Shown piece by piece: positions 1 through 6,214 of a stretch of 10,775 nt of DNA (position 1 is its first letter; every line of letters begins with the position of its first letter). Below the pieces are notes generated by a model. The model made no database searches. It saw nothing but the letters and a program-made list of their open reading frames with translations, and was not told where the DNA came from. Both the position numbers and the translations under genes were made by a program. Source of the stretch: Nocardioides sp. (GTDB lineage Bacteria > Actinomycetota > Actinomycetes > Propionibacteriales > Nocardioidaceae); the NCBI GenBank assembly GCA_025965295.1, contig JAOPXF010000387.1:1-10775 (forward strand), read 5' to 3'.

Positions 1-399
1 GGCACCCGGCCGCCGGCCGGCGAGGACTCGGACACGGTCCTCGTCGGGCAGGTCCTGGCCGAGCTCACCGGGCTCACCGACCTGGTCTCGGCCGTCGGCG
101 CGAAGTACCCGCGACTGAGGGGCCGGATGTCGGACCTGCGCGCCCTGCACGTCGCGCACCGCGAGGCGCTCGGCGACGAGCCGGGCAGGGAGGTCGCGTC
201 CGGTGCGGCGCTCACCGGCGCCGAGGAGGCGATGGCGCTGGTGCGCGCCCGCGAGCGCCTGGCGCAGAACCTGCTGGCGGACTCGGCCGTGCGGGCCGCG
301 AGCGGCGCCCTGGCGAGGCTGCTCGCCTCGATGTCGGCCGCGGTCGCCCAGCGGCTGGTCGCCCAGTCCGCGCCACCCGACTCCGGGGTGTCCGGATGA
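1..399 (+). CDS. Alanine-rich protein, C-terminal part (5' end outside window)
   Basis: The reading frame is open from base 1, so the gene starts upstream and only the last 132 codons are visible. An ATG at 127 exists, but nothing marks it as the true start and typical coding composition continues upstream of it. The visible part is alanine-, leucine- and arginine-rich and mostly predicted helical, with no membrane segment. One stretch reads RLRGRMSDLRALHVAHREALG, and the last helix contains ARLLASMSAA. Its TGA overlaps the ATG of the DUF4439 gene (ATGA, 396-399), so the two are probably translated together. By position it resembles the alanine-rich, possibly membrane-anchored protein encoded before the DUF4439 gene in mycobacteria (Rv2843, from memory). 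I do not recognise a domain and assign no function. The gene is real on grounds of frame, composition and overlap. Confidence 0.75.
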   Translation, partial: GTRPPAGEDSDTVLVGQVLAELTGLTDLVSAVGAKYPRLRGRMSDLRALHVAHREALGDEPGREVASGAALTGAEEAMALVRARERLAQNLLADSAVRAASGALARLLASMSAAVAQRLVAQSAPPDSGVSG

Positions 400-818
400 C
401 CGCCCTCGAGGCGCTGCAGACCGCGCTGGCCGCGGAGCACGCCGCGGTCTACGTGTACGGCGCCCTGGGGGCCCAGACGTCGCAGTCGACCGCCCCGGCC
501 CTGTTCGCGTCCGTGTCGTCGGCCTACGCCGAGCACCGCTCGCGCCGGGACCTCCTGGACCGCGAGATCCGTGGGCTCGGTGGCACACCGGTGGCCTCGG
601 CGGCGGCCTACGAGCTCCCCGGCGGCCTCGCGACGCCGGCGGGCGTGACCCGGGCGGCGCTGGACCTGGAGAGGTCGTGCGCGTCGACGTACGCCTGGGT
701 GGTCGCCAACACCGTGGGCCCGAGGCGACGCTGGGCCGTGGAGGTGCTGACACACACAGCGGTCCGCGAACTCGTCTTCCGGGGAACTCCCGAGATGCTC
801 CCCGGAGTGGACGAGTAA
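396..818 (+). CDS. DUF4439 ferritin-like domain protein
   Basis: This 140-residue protein looks like a single four-helix ferritin-like bundle of the actinobacterial DUF4439 family. Helix 1 carries E14-H15 in AAEHAAVYVYG, helix 2 carries E46-H47 in AEHRSRRDLLDREI, and helix 3 carries E92 in LDLERSCASTYAW. Helix 4 is around residues 112-128. Glu/His pairs on consecutive helices are where ferritin-like proteins bind a di-metal centre, but DUF4439 proteins have no established reaction, so metal binding is inference. There is no signal peptide, so it is probably cytoplasmic. The ATG is set by the ATGA overlap with the preceding gene. No clear Shine-Dalgarno sequence precedes it, which fits translational coupling. 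In many actinobacteria this gene lies directly beside proS; here three genes separate them. Confidence 0.88.
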   Translation: MTALEALQTALAAEHAAVYVYGALGAQTSQSTAPALFASVSSAYAEHRSRRDLLDREIRGLGGTPVASAAAYELPGGLATPAGVTRAALDLERSCASTYAWVVANTVGPRRRWAVEVLTHTAVRELVFRGTPEMLPGVDE

Positions 819-1015
819 CGCGGACCGCACAGGCCTGGACAACGAGGCCGGGCGAGGAGCTCCGCCCGATGTGGGGGGGACCGACGGAACTGCCTCCTGC
901 ACAACCATGCAGCAGCCCGCTGCGGAACGCGACGTCCGTGGTTCCTCACATGTGTGCAATGCAGAAACCTGCAAACGGGACGGCCGCCCGCACCGGGCCG
1001 GGCCGACCCCGGGGC
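819..1015. other. Convergent intergenic region between DUF4439 gene and metalloprotease gene
   Basis: These 197 bases separate two genes pointing at each other, so they should hold terminators for both. A possible plus-strand hairpin lies at 850-867 (GGGC, bulge GA, GG, loop AGCT, CCGCCC), 32 bases after the DUF4439 stop. It has no T-run. A GC-rich hairpin for the minus-strand gene is listed separately. The stretch from about 941 to 976 is noticeably less GC-rich than its surroundings and contains one copy of the 21-base repeat. No convincing coding region is seen. Confidence 0.5.
951..971 (+). repeat. 21-base element, copy 1 (downstream of metalloprotease gene)
   Basis: Reading along the plus strand the element is TGTGTGCA, A, TGCAG, A, AACCTG. 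It matches the copy at 2056-2076 in 19 of 21 positions and in the same orientation. Its core is the palindrome TGCA-A-TGCA (955-963). It lies in noncoding, locally AT-richer DNA about 130 bases after the DUF4439 stop and 45 bases past the protease stop. No known actinobacterial operator is recognised in it. Confidence 0.6.
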
Positions 1016-1025
1016 TCAGGCCCGG
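982..1025 (-). terminator. Possible terminator hairpins after the metalloprotease gene
   Basis: Two GC-rich hairpins can form. One is GCCCG-CAC-CGGGC at 986-998, with a 5-base-pair stem and 3-base loop. The other is at 1009-1025 (CCGGGGC, TCAG, GCCCGG with one bulged base) and encloses the protease stop codon. On the minus strand the first is followed within about ten bases by only a short TTT, so this is not a classic intrinsic terminator. GC-rich hairpins without U-tracts are common after actinobacterial genes, but the call is weak. Confidence 0.25.
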
Positions 1026-1954
1026 TAGGCCGACCACATCTGCGACATCCGGGAGCTCTGCCCGGAGGTGAACATCGTGTAGCAGGTGTCGTAGCTGTAG
1101 TCCATGTAGTTGTGGATGGGGTCGAGCCCCGGCAGGGAGCAGGAGTCCCGGCCCTCGGGGCAGCCGCTGGTGGAGCTGGCCTGCGCCGGGGTGTCGGCCA
1201 CCTCGTCGTTCGTGCTCGTGCAGCCGCCCTGGAACGTGTGGTAGAGCCCGAGCCAGTGCCCGGCCTCGTGCGTGGCGGTCTCGCCGTAGTTGTAGTTGGT
1301 CGCCGAGCCGCCGGGCAGCGAGGTGTACTGCACCCGGATCCCGTCGATGTCGGGGTTCGAGGAGTAGTCCCAGGGGAAGGTCGCGATGCCGAGGTAGCTG
1401 AAGTCGACGAGCCAGATGTTGAGCGCGTTCGCCCCCCCGAGGCGGGTCTGCGAGCGGTACGACGCGCTCTGCAGGTCCTGGTGCCACTGGGTGTTGTTGT
1501 AGCGGTCGGTGCCGGCCAGGTAGAACGTGAATCCGGTGTCGACGGCTCCCGAGCCGCCACCGCCGCCGTAGCTGTTGTTGAGGACGGCGATCTGCTGGCT
1601 GATCTGCGAGGCGGTGACGTCGCCGTTGCCGTTGGCGTCACGCATCACGTGCACGTAGACCGGCACGCTGGCGGCCAGCGCGGCGGCCGCCCGGTGGCCG
1701 CCCTTCTGGTTCGCGAGGATCCTGTCGGTGCGCTTCTCGATCGCCCGCTGCTGCTCGAGCGAGATGCCCCGGTGGTCGAGTCCGGCGCGGCCGCCGCGGG
1801 CGGCGTCGGCCGGGTCGGCGGCCCCCTGCTGGAGGCAGCCGGAGTCCGAGGCCGGCACCTGCGCGGAGGCGGGCGCGGCGAGCCCCGTGATCGTCAACGT
1901 GGCGGCTCCGAGCGTGGCCGCGGCGGCCAGTCGAAGAGTGTCCGAGATGCGCAT
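1016..1954 (-). CDS. Secreted M43-family (pappalysin-type) zinc metalloprotease
   Basis: This 312-residue exported protein has a Sec signal peptide at residues 1-31: MRISDTLR, a hydrophobic alanine/leucine run, and APASA just before a likely cleavage site. A short propeptide-like region follows to about residue 95. The catalytic domain carries the metzincin zinc site HEAGHWLGLYH (H229, E230, H233, H239) and a Met-turn in NYMDYSYDTC (M284). TMFTSGQ before the C-terminal helix is usual for family M43. Cysteines at 245, 265, 272 and 291 probably form the disulfides seen in bacterial M43 enzymes; C40 lies near the mature N-terminus. All key residues are present, so it should hydrolyse peptide bonds outside the cell; its substrate is unknown. 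The ATG is supported by GAGGA nine bases upstream. The gene stands alone, flanked on both sides by a 21-base repeat, and lies between genes that are usually neighbours in other actinobacteria, suggesting insertion. Confidence 0.93.
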   Translation of the reverse strand: MRISDTLRLAAAATLGAATLTITGLAAPASAQVPASDSGCLQQGAADPADAARGGRAGLDHRGISLEQQRAIEKRTDRILANQKGGHRAAAALAASVPVYVHVMRDANGNGDVTASQISQQIAVLNNSYGGGGGSGAVDTGFTFYLAGTDRYNNTQWHQDLQSASYRSQTRLGGANALNIWLVDFSYLGIATFPWDYSSNPDIDGIRVQYTSLPGGSATNYNYGETATHEAGHWLGLYHTFQGGCTSTNDEVADTPAQASSTSGCPEGRDSCSLPGLDPIHNYMDYSYDTCYTMFTSGQSSRMSQMWSAYRA

Positions 1955-1963
1955 GAAGGGATG

Positions 1964-1968
1964 TCCTC
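1964..1968 (-). promoter_or_regulatory. Ribosome binding site of metalloprotease gene
   Basis: On the minus strand GAGGA lies 9 bases before the ATG at 1954. It fixes the start that gives a complete signal peptide. Most other minus-strand genes in this window lack a Shine-Dalgarno sequence. Confidence 0.65.
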
Positions 1969-2055
1969 ACGGTCGTGGCTGCCGGGGTCTGGCAGCACCT
2001 GCCCGACGACCCTCCCCCGGATTCGTCCGGATACCGAGACCTGGACCCCTGCGAG

Positions 2056-2076
2056 TGTGTGCATTGCAGGAACCTG
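2056..2076 (+). repeat. 21-base element, copy 2 (upstream of metalloprotease gene)
   Basis: On the plus strand it reads TGTGTGCA, T, TGCAG, G, AACCTG and differs from copy 1 (951-971) at two positions only. The core TGCA-T-TGCA is again palindromic. It lies about 100 bases upstream of the protease ATG. Position and symmetry suggest a binding site for a dimeric regulator, but a footprint of an inserted cassette is also possible. Confidence 0.6.
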
Positions 2077-2095
2077 AAGGTGGTCTGATGACCGG

Positions 2096-2803
2096 TCAGG
2101 TCCAGGAGGCGATGATCCCGTGCACGTCGGACAGCCGGTGCGCCACCGCATCGGGTTCGCCCTCCGTGTGGCCCACCTGGCTCGGCGGGATGCTGCTGTG
2201 CGGGACGTGGATGGCCCGCATGCCCGCGTTGTGGGCGCCCCAGATGTCGTCGAAGAGCCGGTCCCCGACATAGACGCAGCGACCGGCGTCGGTCACGCCG
2301 ACCGCGTCCATCGCGGCGGCGAAGGCCCGCGGCGACGGCTTGGTCCACGGGATCTCGCTGGTGTAGACGTCGCCGTCGATCAGGTGCCGCACGCCGTCGC
2401 GTTCGAAGATGGCCTCGTGGAAGGCCCGAGGCCAGATCGTGTTGGACAGCACACCCACCCGGATCCCGTCGGCGCGCAACGCCTCGAGGAGCGGGCCGAC
2501 CTCGGGGTCGGTGCGGGTGTGCGGGTCCCAGAACTCGTAGTAGGCCGACAGCAGCTCCGGGTCGTGGTCGAGCCCGGCCTCCGCGAACAGGTCGGCCACG
2601 GTCGAGCTCTGCTGGTGGTCGCGCGAGCGGCCCCAGACGACCTCGCCGGCCCGCAGGAGGCGTGCGGTGATCTCGTCGGGGTCGTGGTGGGCGTCGACCA
2701 CCGCCCGGGCCAGCGCCGCCGACTCGGCGTGGAAGTCGACGTCGTGCCAGCGGGTCAGCGTGCCGCCCCAGTCGAAGATGACGGCCTCGACGGTGCTCGT
2801 CAC
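2096..2803 (-). CDS. HAD-superfamily hydrolase
   Basis: This is a 235-residue cytoplasmic protein of the haloacid dehalogenase-like superfamily. Motif I is FDWGGTL (nucleophile D11), motif II is VLSN (S120-N121), motif III is K155 in WTKPSP, and motif IV is VGDRLFDD (D181, D185, D186). An alpha-helical cap lies between motifs I and II at about residues 18-95, as in subclass I. Motif I lacks the second aspartate of the usual DxD: G13 sits where the general acid/base normally is. FDxGG variants do occur in this superfamily, so the substrate and even phosphatase activity are uncertain. The start is GTG in the GTGA overlap with the stop of the CoA-transferase gene, and the protein then begins directly before the first beta-strand. 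It is the last gene of the proS-led operon. A phosphatase acting on a metabolite is the best guess. Confidence 0.87.
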   Translation of the reverse strand: MTSTVEAVIFDWGGTLTRWHDVDFHAESAALARAVVDAHHDPDEITARLLRAGEVVWGRSRDHQQSSTVADLFAEAGLDHDPELLSAYYEFWDPHTRTDPEVGPLLEALRADGIRVGVLSNTIWPRAFHEAIFERDGVRHLIDGDVYTSEIPWTKPSPRAFAAAMDAVGVTDAGRCVYVGDRLFDDIWGAHNAGMRAIHVPHSSIPPSQVGHTEGEPDAVAHRLSDVHGIIASWT

Positions 2804-4314
2804 ATCTGCCCCGTCTCGAGGTAGCGGGTGTGCCAGGACAGCGCCTCCCCCAGCAGGTGCGGCGTGTGCCGGGCCTGGGGACGAGCCGCCTTGGCGCGCT
2901 CGACGTAGTCGGTGAGCCGGTCGCGGAACCTCGGGTGCGCGCAGGTGGCGATGATCCGGTCCGCCCGGTCCGTCGGCGAGAGTCCGCGCAGGTCCGCGAG
3001 CCCCTGCTCGGTGACCAGCACGTGCACGTCGTGCTCGGTGTGGTCGACGTGGCTGACCATCGGCACGATCGACGAGATCGCGCCGCCCTTGGCGGTCGAC
3101 GGCGACACGAAGAAGTTGAGGAAGGCGTTGCGGGCGAAGTCGCCACTGCCCCCGATGCCGTTCATGATGCTCGAGCCCATCACGTGCGTGGAGTTCACGT
3201 TGCCGTAGATGTCGGCCTCGATCATCCCGTTGATCGCGATGACCCCGAGCCTCCGGACCAGCTCGGGGTGGTTGGAGATCTCCTCGCTGCGCAGCAGGAT
3301 CCGGCCCTTGTAGGAGCCCACGTTGTCGAGGAATCGGCGTACGCCGACCGGCGACAGCCCGAACGAGGTCGCCGACACCGACAGGAGCTTGCCGCTGTCC
3401 AGCAGGTCGAGCATGCCGTCCTGGATCACCTCGGTGAAGGCGGTCAGCTGCTCGAACTCGCTGTCGACCAGCCCCGCCATGACCGCGTTGGCCACGTTTC
3501 CGACGCCGCTCTGGAGGGGCAGCAGGTGGGGTGGCATCCGGCCGGCGCGCACCTCGTGGCGCAGGAAGTCGACGAGCAGGTCGGCCATCGCGCGCGAGTC
3601 CTCGTCGGGCGCGCTCAGCGGCGTGTTCCGGTCGGGGCCGTCGGTCTCGACCACCGCGACGACCTTGGCCGGGTCGACCCGCAGGTAGGGGTCGCCGATC
3701 CGCTGCATCGGGTGCGTCAGCTGCAGGGGGAAGCGGTGGGGCGGCAGCGCGGTGCCGTAGTAGATGTCGTGGAAGCCCTCGAGGTCGCGGGGCTGCCAGC
3801 TGTTCACCTCGAGGATCACCTTGTCGGCCCGGTCGAGCCAGGTCGTGTTGTTGCCGACCGAGCTGCCGGGGACCAGGAGCCCGTTGGGCAGGATGGCGGC
3901 GACCTCCACGACCGCGACGTCGAGGTTGCCGTAGAAGCCGAACCACATGTGCTGGGCCGAGTGGCTCAGGTGCGTGTCGACGTAGTCGACCTTGCCCGCG
4001 TTGATCTGGGCGCGCATGGCCGGGTCCGACTGGTAGGGCAGGCGCTTGTCGACTCCGTGGACCGAGGCCAGCAGGCCGTCGACCTCGGGAGCCGTGGAGG
4101 CCCCCGACCACAGCCCGATCCGGAACTCCTCACCGCGTCCGTGGGCGGCCTCGATGCGCGCCGCGAGCGCGGCCGGCACCGCCTTGGGGTGGCCGGCGCC
4201 CGTGAAGCCGCTGATCCCCACCGAGTGTCCGTTCTCGACGAAGCCCGCGGCCACGTCTGCCGTGGTCACCTTCGCGGCGAGCTGCGGACAGGTGATCCGC
4301 GACTGGTGGCTCAA
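2800..4314 (-). CDS. Acetyl-CoA hydrolase/transferase family protein, probably succinyl-CoA:acetate CoA-transferase
   Basis: At 504 residues this matches the usual length of the Cat1/AarC-type class I CoA-transferases. These move CoA from succinyl-CoA to acetate through a glutamyl-CoA thioester. The N-terminal half has GISGFTGAGHPK (33-44) and VPGSSVGNNTTWL (148-160). The catalytic glutamate is probably E295 in FTEVIQDGMLDLL. The glycine-rich oxyanion/CoA loop GIGGSGDFARNAF is at 386-398, and the C-terminal domain has VTEQGLADLRGL. Simple acetyl-CoA hydrolase activity cannot be excluded by sequence. The start is TTG within a TTGA overlap with the proS stop. It gives an N-terminus of the length usual for the family, and no Shine-Dalgarno is visible, so expression likely depends on ribosomes finishing proS. 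Role inferred: acetate use or overflow and bypass of succinyl-CoA synthetase. The neighbouring downstream HAD gene overlaps it by 4 bases. Confidence 0.9.
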   Translation of the reverse strand: MSHQSRITCPQLAAKVTTADVAAGFVENGHSVGISGFTGAGHPKAVPAALAARIEAAHGRGEEFRIGLWSGASTAPEVDGLLASVHGVDKRLPYQSDPAMRAQINAGKVDYVDTHLSHSAQHMWFGFYGNLDVAVVEVAAILPNGLLVPGSSVGNNTTWLDRADKVILEVNSWQPRDLEGFHDIYYGTALPPHRFPLQLTHPMQRIGDPYLRVDPAKVVAVVETDGPDRNTPLSAPDEDSRAMADLLVDFLRHEVRAGRMPPHLLPLQSGVGNVANAVMAGLVDSEFEQLTAFTEVIQDGMLDLLDSGKLLSVSATSFGLSPVGVRRFLDNVGSYKGRILLRSEEISNHPELVRRLGVIAINGMIEADIYGNVNSTHVMGSSIMNGIGGSGDFARNAFLNFFVSPSTAKGGAISSIVPMVSHVDHTEHDVHVLVTEQGLADLRGLSPTDRADRIIATCAHPRFRDRLTDYVERAKAARPQARHTPHLLGEALSWHTRYLETGQM

Positions 4315-6080
4315 CTGCGCACGAGGGCGACCACGTGGTCGACGACCCGGTCGGCGGGGACCTGCTCGCTGCCGCCCGAGGCGCGGTCCTTGACCTCGAT
4401 GGAGCCGTCGGTCGCGAGGTCCTTGCCGACCACGACGATCGTCGGGACGCCGATCAGCTCGGCATCCTTGAACTTCACGCCGGGGCTGATCTTGCCGAGC
4501 CGGTCGTCGAAGAGCACGTCGACACCAGCCGCGGAGAGCTCGTGGGCGATCCGCTCGGCGGTCGCGAGCACGTGCTCGTCCTTGCCGGCGGCGACCAGGT
4601 GGACGTCGGCCGGGGCGACCTCACGGGGCCACGACAGGCCTACCTCGTCGAGGGTTCCCTCGGCGATCGCCGCGACCGCACGTGAGGCGCCGATGCCGTA
4701 GGAGCCCATGGTGACGGTGACGAGCTTGCCGTTCTCGTCGAGCACCTTGAGGTCGAGCGCGTCGGCGAACTTCCGGCCGAGCGCGAAGATGTGGCCCATC
4801 TCGATGCCGCGTGCGGTGTGGAGCGTGCCGTCACCGTTGGGGCAGGGGTCACCCTCGCGGACCTCGGCGGCCTCGATGGTCCCGTCAGGGGTGAAGTCGC
4901 GGCCGGCGACCAGGTCGAGGACGTGACTGCCGTCGACGTCGGCGCCGGTGACCCAACGGGTGCCCTCGACGATCCGCGGGTCGACGAGATAACGGATGCC
5001 GGACTCGTTCTTCTCCCCCAGCACGCCGGGGCCGATGTAGCCCTTCGCGAGCATCGGGTGGGCGGCGAAGTCCTTCTCGTCGAAGGCCTCGATCTCCGCG
5101 GGGTATACCTGCGCATCGAGCCGCTTGAGGTCGACCTCGCGGTCACCGGGCACGCCGATGGCGAGGGGCTCGCGGACGCCGTCGGGGTGGCGGAGCACCA
5201 CGATCACGTTCTTGAGCGTGTCGCCCGCGGTCCAGGACCGGTCGTCACGGGGGAAGGCGTCGTTGAGGTGGTCGACGAGCGTCTGGATCGTCGGGGTGTC
5301 CGGTGTCTGCTCCGCGTGGGCAGCCGGCGCGTCGTCGTACGACGACGGCGCGGGCGTCGGCACACGCACGGCCTCGACGTTCGCGGCGTAGTCGCAGGTG
5401 CTGCAGCGCACGTAGGTGTCCTCGCCGTTCTCGGCCGCGGCCAGGAACTCCTCGGACATGGAGCCGCCCATCGCGCCCGACATGGCAGAGACGATGACGT
5501 ACTCGAAGCCGAGCCGGTCGAAGATCCGGATGTAGGCGTCGCGATGCCTCTGATAGCTGGCCTCCAGGCCGGCGTCGCTCACGTCGAAGGAGTAGGAGTC
5601 CTTCATGACGAACTCGCGGCCGCGCAGCAGGCCGGCGCGCGGGCGTGCCTCGTCGCGGTACTTCGTCTGGATCTGGTAGATCGAGAGCGGCAGGTCCTTG
5701 TACGACGAGTAGAGGTCCTTCACCACAAGGGTGAACATCTCCTCGTGGGTCGGCCCGAGCAGGTAGTCGTTGCCCTTGCGGTCCTTGAGGCGGAAGATGT
5801 TGGGGCCGTACTCGGTCCAGCGGCCGGTCGCCTCGTAGGGCTCGCGCGGCAGCAGCGCCGGGAAGCTGAGCTCCTGCGCGCCGATGCTGTCCATCTCCTC
5901 CCGGATGATCGCCTCGATCCGGCGCAGCGTGCGCAGGCCGAGCGGCAGCCAGGTGTAGATGCCGGGGGCGGCGCGGCGGATGTAGCCCGCGCGGACCAGC
6001 AGACGGTGGCTCGGGACCTCGGCGTCCGAGGGGTCGTCGCGCAGGGTGCGTACGAACAGGCTCGACATCCGCAGGATCAT
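4311..6080 (-). CDS. proS: Prolyl-tRNA synthetase, bacterial type with editing insertion
   Basis: This 589-residue class II aminoacyl-tRNA synthetase charges tRNA-Pro with proline in the cytoplasm. The N-terminus begins with the family signature SLFVRTLRDDPSDAEVPSH. Motif 1 lies around residues 38-75 (PGIYTWLPLGLRTL), with the TxE loop at T111-H-E113. Motif 2 is YRDEARPRAGLLRGREF (141-157), and motif 3 is MGSYGIGASRAVAAIAE (458-474). The insertion domain that deacylates mischarged Ala-tRNA fills about 225-400, and includes GYIGPGVLGEKN (347-358) and a CSTC pair (C226, C229). The anticodon-binding domain is at about 488-589, with LFDDRLGKISPGVKFKDAELIG. I chose the ATG at 6080, giving MILRM; a second ATG at 6068 is possible. 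A TAnnnT hexamer six bases before the first ATG suggests a leaderless mRNA. proS is the first gene of a three-gene overlapping run. Confidence 0.97.
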   Translation of the reverse strand: MILRMSSLFVRTLRDDPSDAEVPSHRLLVRAGYIRRAAPGIYTWLPLGLRTLRRIEAIIREEMDSIGAQELSFPALLPREPYEATGRWTEYGPNIFRLKDRKGNDYLLGPTHEEMFTLVVKDLYSSYKDLPLSIYQIQTKYRDEARPRAGLLRGREFVMKDSYSFDVSDAGLEASYQRHRDAYIRIFDRLGFEYVIVSAMSGAMGGSMSEEFLAAAENGEDTYVRCSTCDYAANVEAVRVPTPAPSSYDDAPAAHAEQTPDTPTIQTLVDHLNDAFPRDDRSWTAGDTLKNVIVVLRHPDGVREPLAIGVPGDREVDLKRLDAQVYPAEIEAFDEKDFAAHPMLAKGYIGPGVLGEKNESGIRYLVDPRIVEGTRWVTGADVDGSHVLDLVAGRDFTPDGTIEAAEVREGDPCPNGDGTLHTARGIEMGHIFALGRKFADALDLKVLDENGKLVTVTMGSYGIGASRAVAAIAEGTLDEVGLSWPREVAPADVHLVAAGKDEHVLATAERIAHELSAAGVDVLFDDRLGKISPGVKFKDAELIGVPTIVVVGKDLATDGSIEVKDRASGGSEQVPADRVVDHVVALVRS

Positions 6081-6086
6081 GGCGCA

Positions 6087-6092
6087 AGGCTA
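6087..6092 (-). promoter_or_regulatory. Candidate -10 of proS, suggesting a leaderless transcript
   Basis: On the minus strand TAGCCT is followed by six bases (TGCGCC) and then the ATG at 6080. Transcription would thus start at or next to the start codon. There is no Shine-Dalgarno sequence. The -35 is poor (TTCGCG with an 18-base spacer). Confidence 0.5.
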
Positions 6093-6203
6093 CTTGTGCG
6101 CCCGCCGCCGCCGCGAACCAGTAACGGTCGGTGCGGGAGCACAACCAAATCACGGCCGGACGCGTCATCCTCGTGACACCGGGAGCCGCCCCGGCAGACC
6201 CTC

Positions 6204-6208
6204 GGGAG
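6204..6208 (+). promoter_or_regulatory. Ribosome binding site deciding the start of the first secreted paralogue
   Basis: GGGAG lies 3 bases before a GTG (6212) and 6 bases before a TTG (6215). The second spacing is nearer the usual one, and it yields the typical signal-peptide start M-K-T-T-R-L. This is why 6215 is preferred. Confidence 0.5.
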
Positions 6209-6214
6209 ACCGTG

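Larger units (their letters stand above)
1955..2095 (-). promoter_or_regulatory. Upstream region of the metalloprotease gene
   Basis: This 141-base gap follows the HAD gene and precedes the protease gene, both on the minus strand. It holds the ribosome binding site and copy 2 of the 21-base element. A weak candidate -10 is TATCCG on the minus strand (2033-2028). If that is used, the element's proximal end lies 22 bases before the hexamer, roughly where an activator would sit. No strong -35 is seen. A palindrome TGACCGGTCA (2089-2098) overlaps the HAD stop codon. Confidence 0.35.
6081..6214. other. Divergent intergenic region between proS and secreted paralogue pair
   Basis: These 134 bases must hold the promoters for proS (minus) and for the paralogue pair (plus). 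The minus-strand -10 candidate and the plus-strand ribosome binding site are listed separately. A small hairpin CCGGG-AGCCGC-CCCGG (6179-6194) lies just before the plus-strand ribosome binding site and would be in its 5' leader. CATCCT at 6166-6171 is the best plus-strand -10 guess, but no -35 accompanies it. The frame of the plus-strand gene is open to an ATG at 6131, considered and not chosen. Confidence 0.4.

Noticed and set aside
951..2076. Mobile element or attachment-site interpretation of the repeats around the protease gene
   Set aside because: There is no transposase, integrase or tRNA gene, and no terminal inverted repeats. The copies differ at two positions, so I report them only as a repeat pair.
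203..2077. 624-codon open frame on the plus strand
   Set aside because: It crosses the DUF4439 gene in another frame, the intergenic region and the antisense strand of the protease. Its translation is a low-complexity Arg/Gly/Pro/Val mix. Long antisense frames are expected at this GC content.
2804..4111. N-terminal extension of the HAD frame to position 4111
   Set aside because: The frame happens to be open through the CoA-transferase gene, but the HAD domain begins exactly at the GTG in the GTGA overlap. Upstream residues are low-complexity shadow sequence.
2830..4701. 623-codon open frame on the plus strand, antisense to the CoA-transferase and proS
   Set aside because: The translation is a mirror of strongly conserved genes, rich in Val/Asp/Arg/His, with no domain signature.
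5338..5352. Palindrome-like CGTCGTACGACGACG inside proS
   Set aside because: It lies within the conserved coding frame (S-Y-D-D codons) and is explained by codon use in GC-rich DNA.
6121..6126. GTAACG as a possible MtrA-type binding word in the proS divergent region
   Set aside because: A single six-base word without the usual paired repeat is not enough evidence.
6131..6214. ATG at 6131 as start of the first secreted paralogue
   Set aside because: It would add 28 polar residues before the signal peptide, has no suitable Shine-Dalgarno spacing, and makes the protein longer than its paralogue, while TTG at 6215 gives the same 326 residues.
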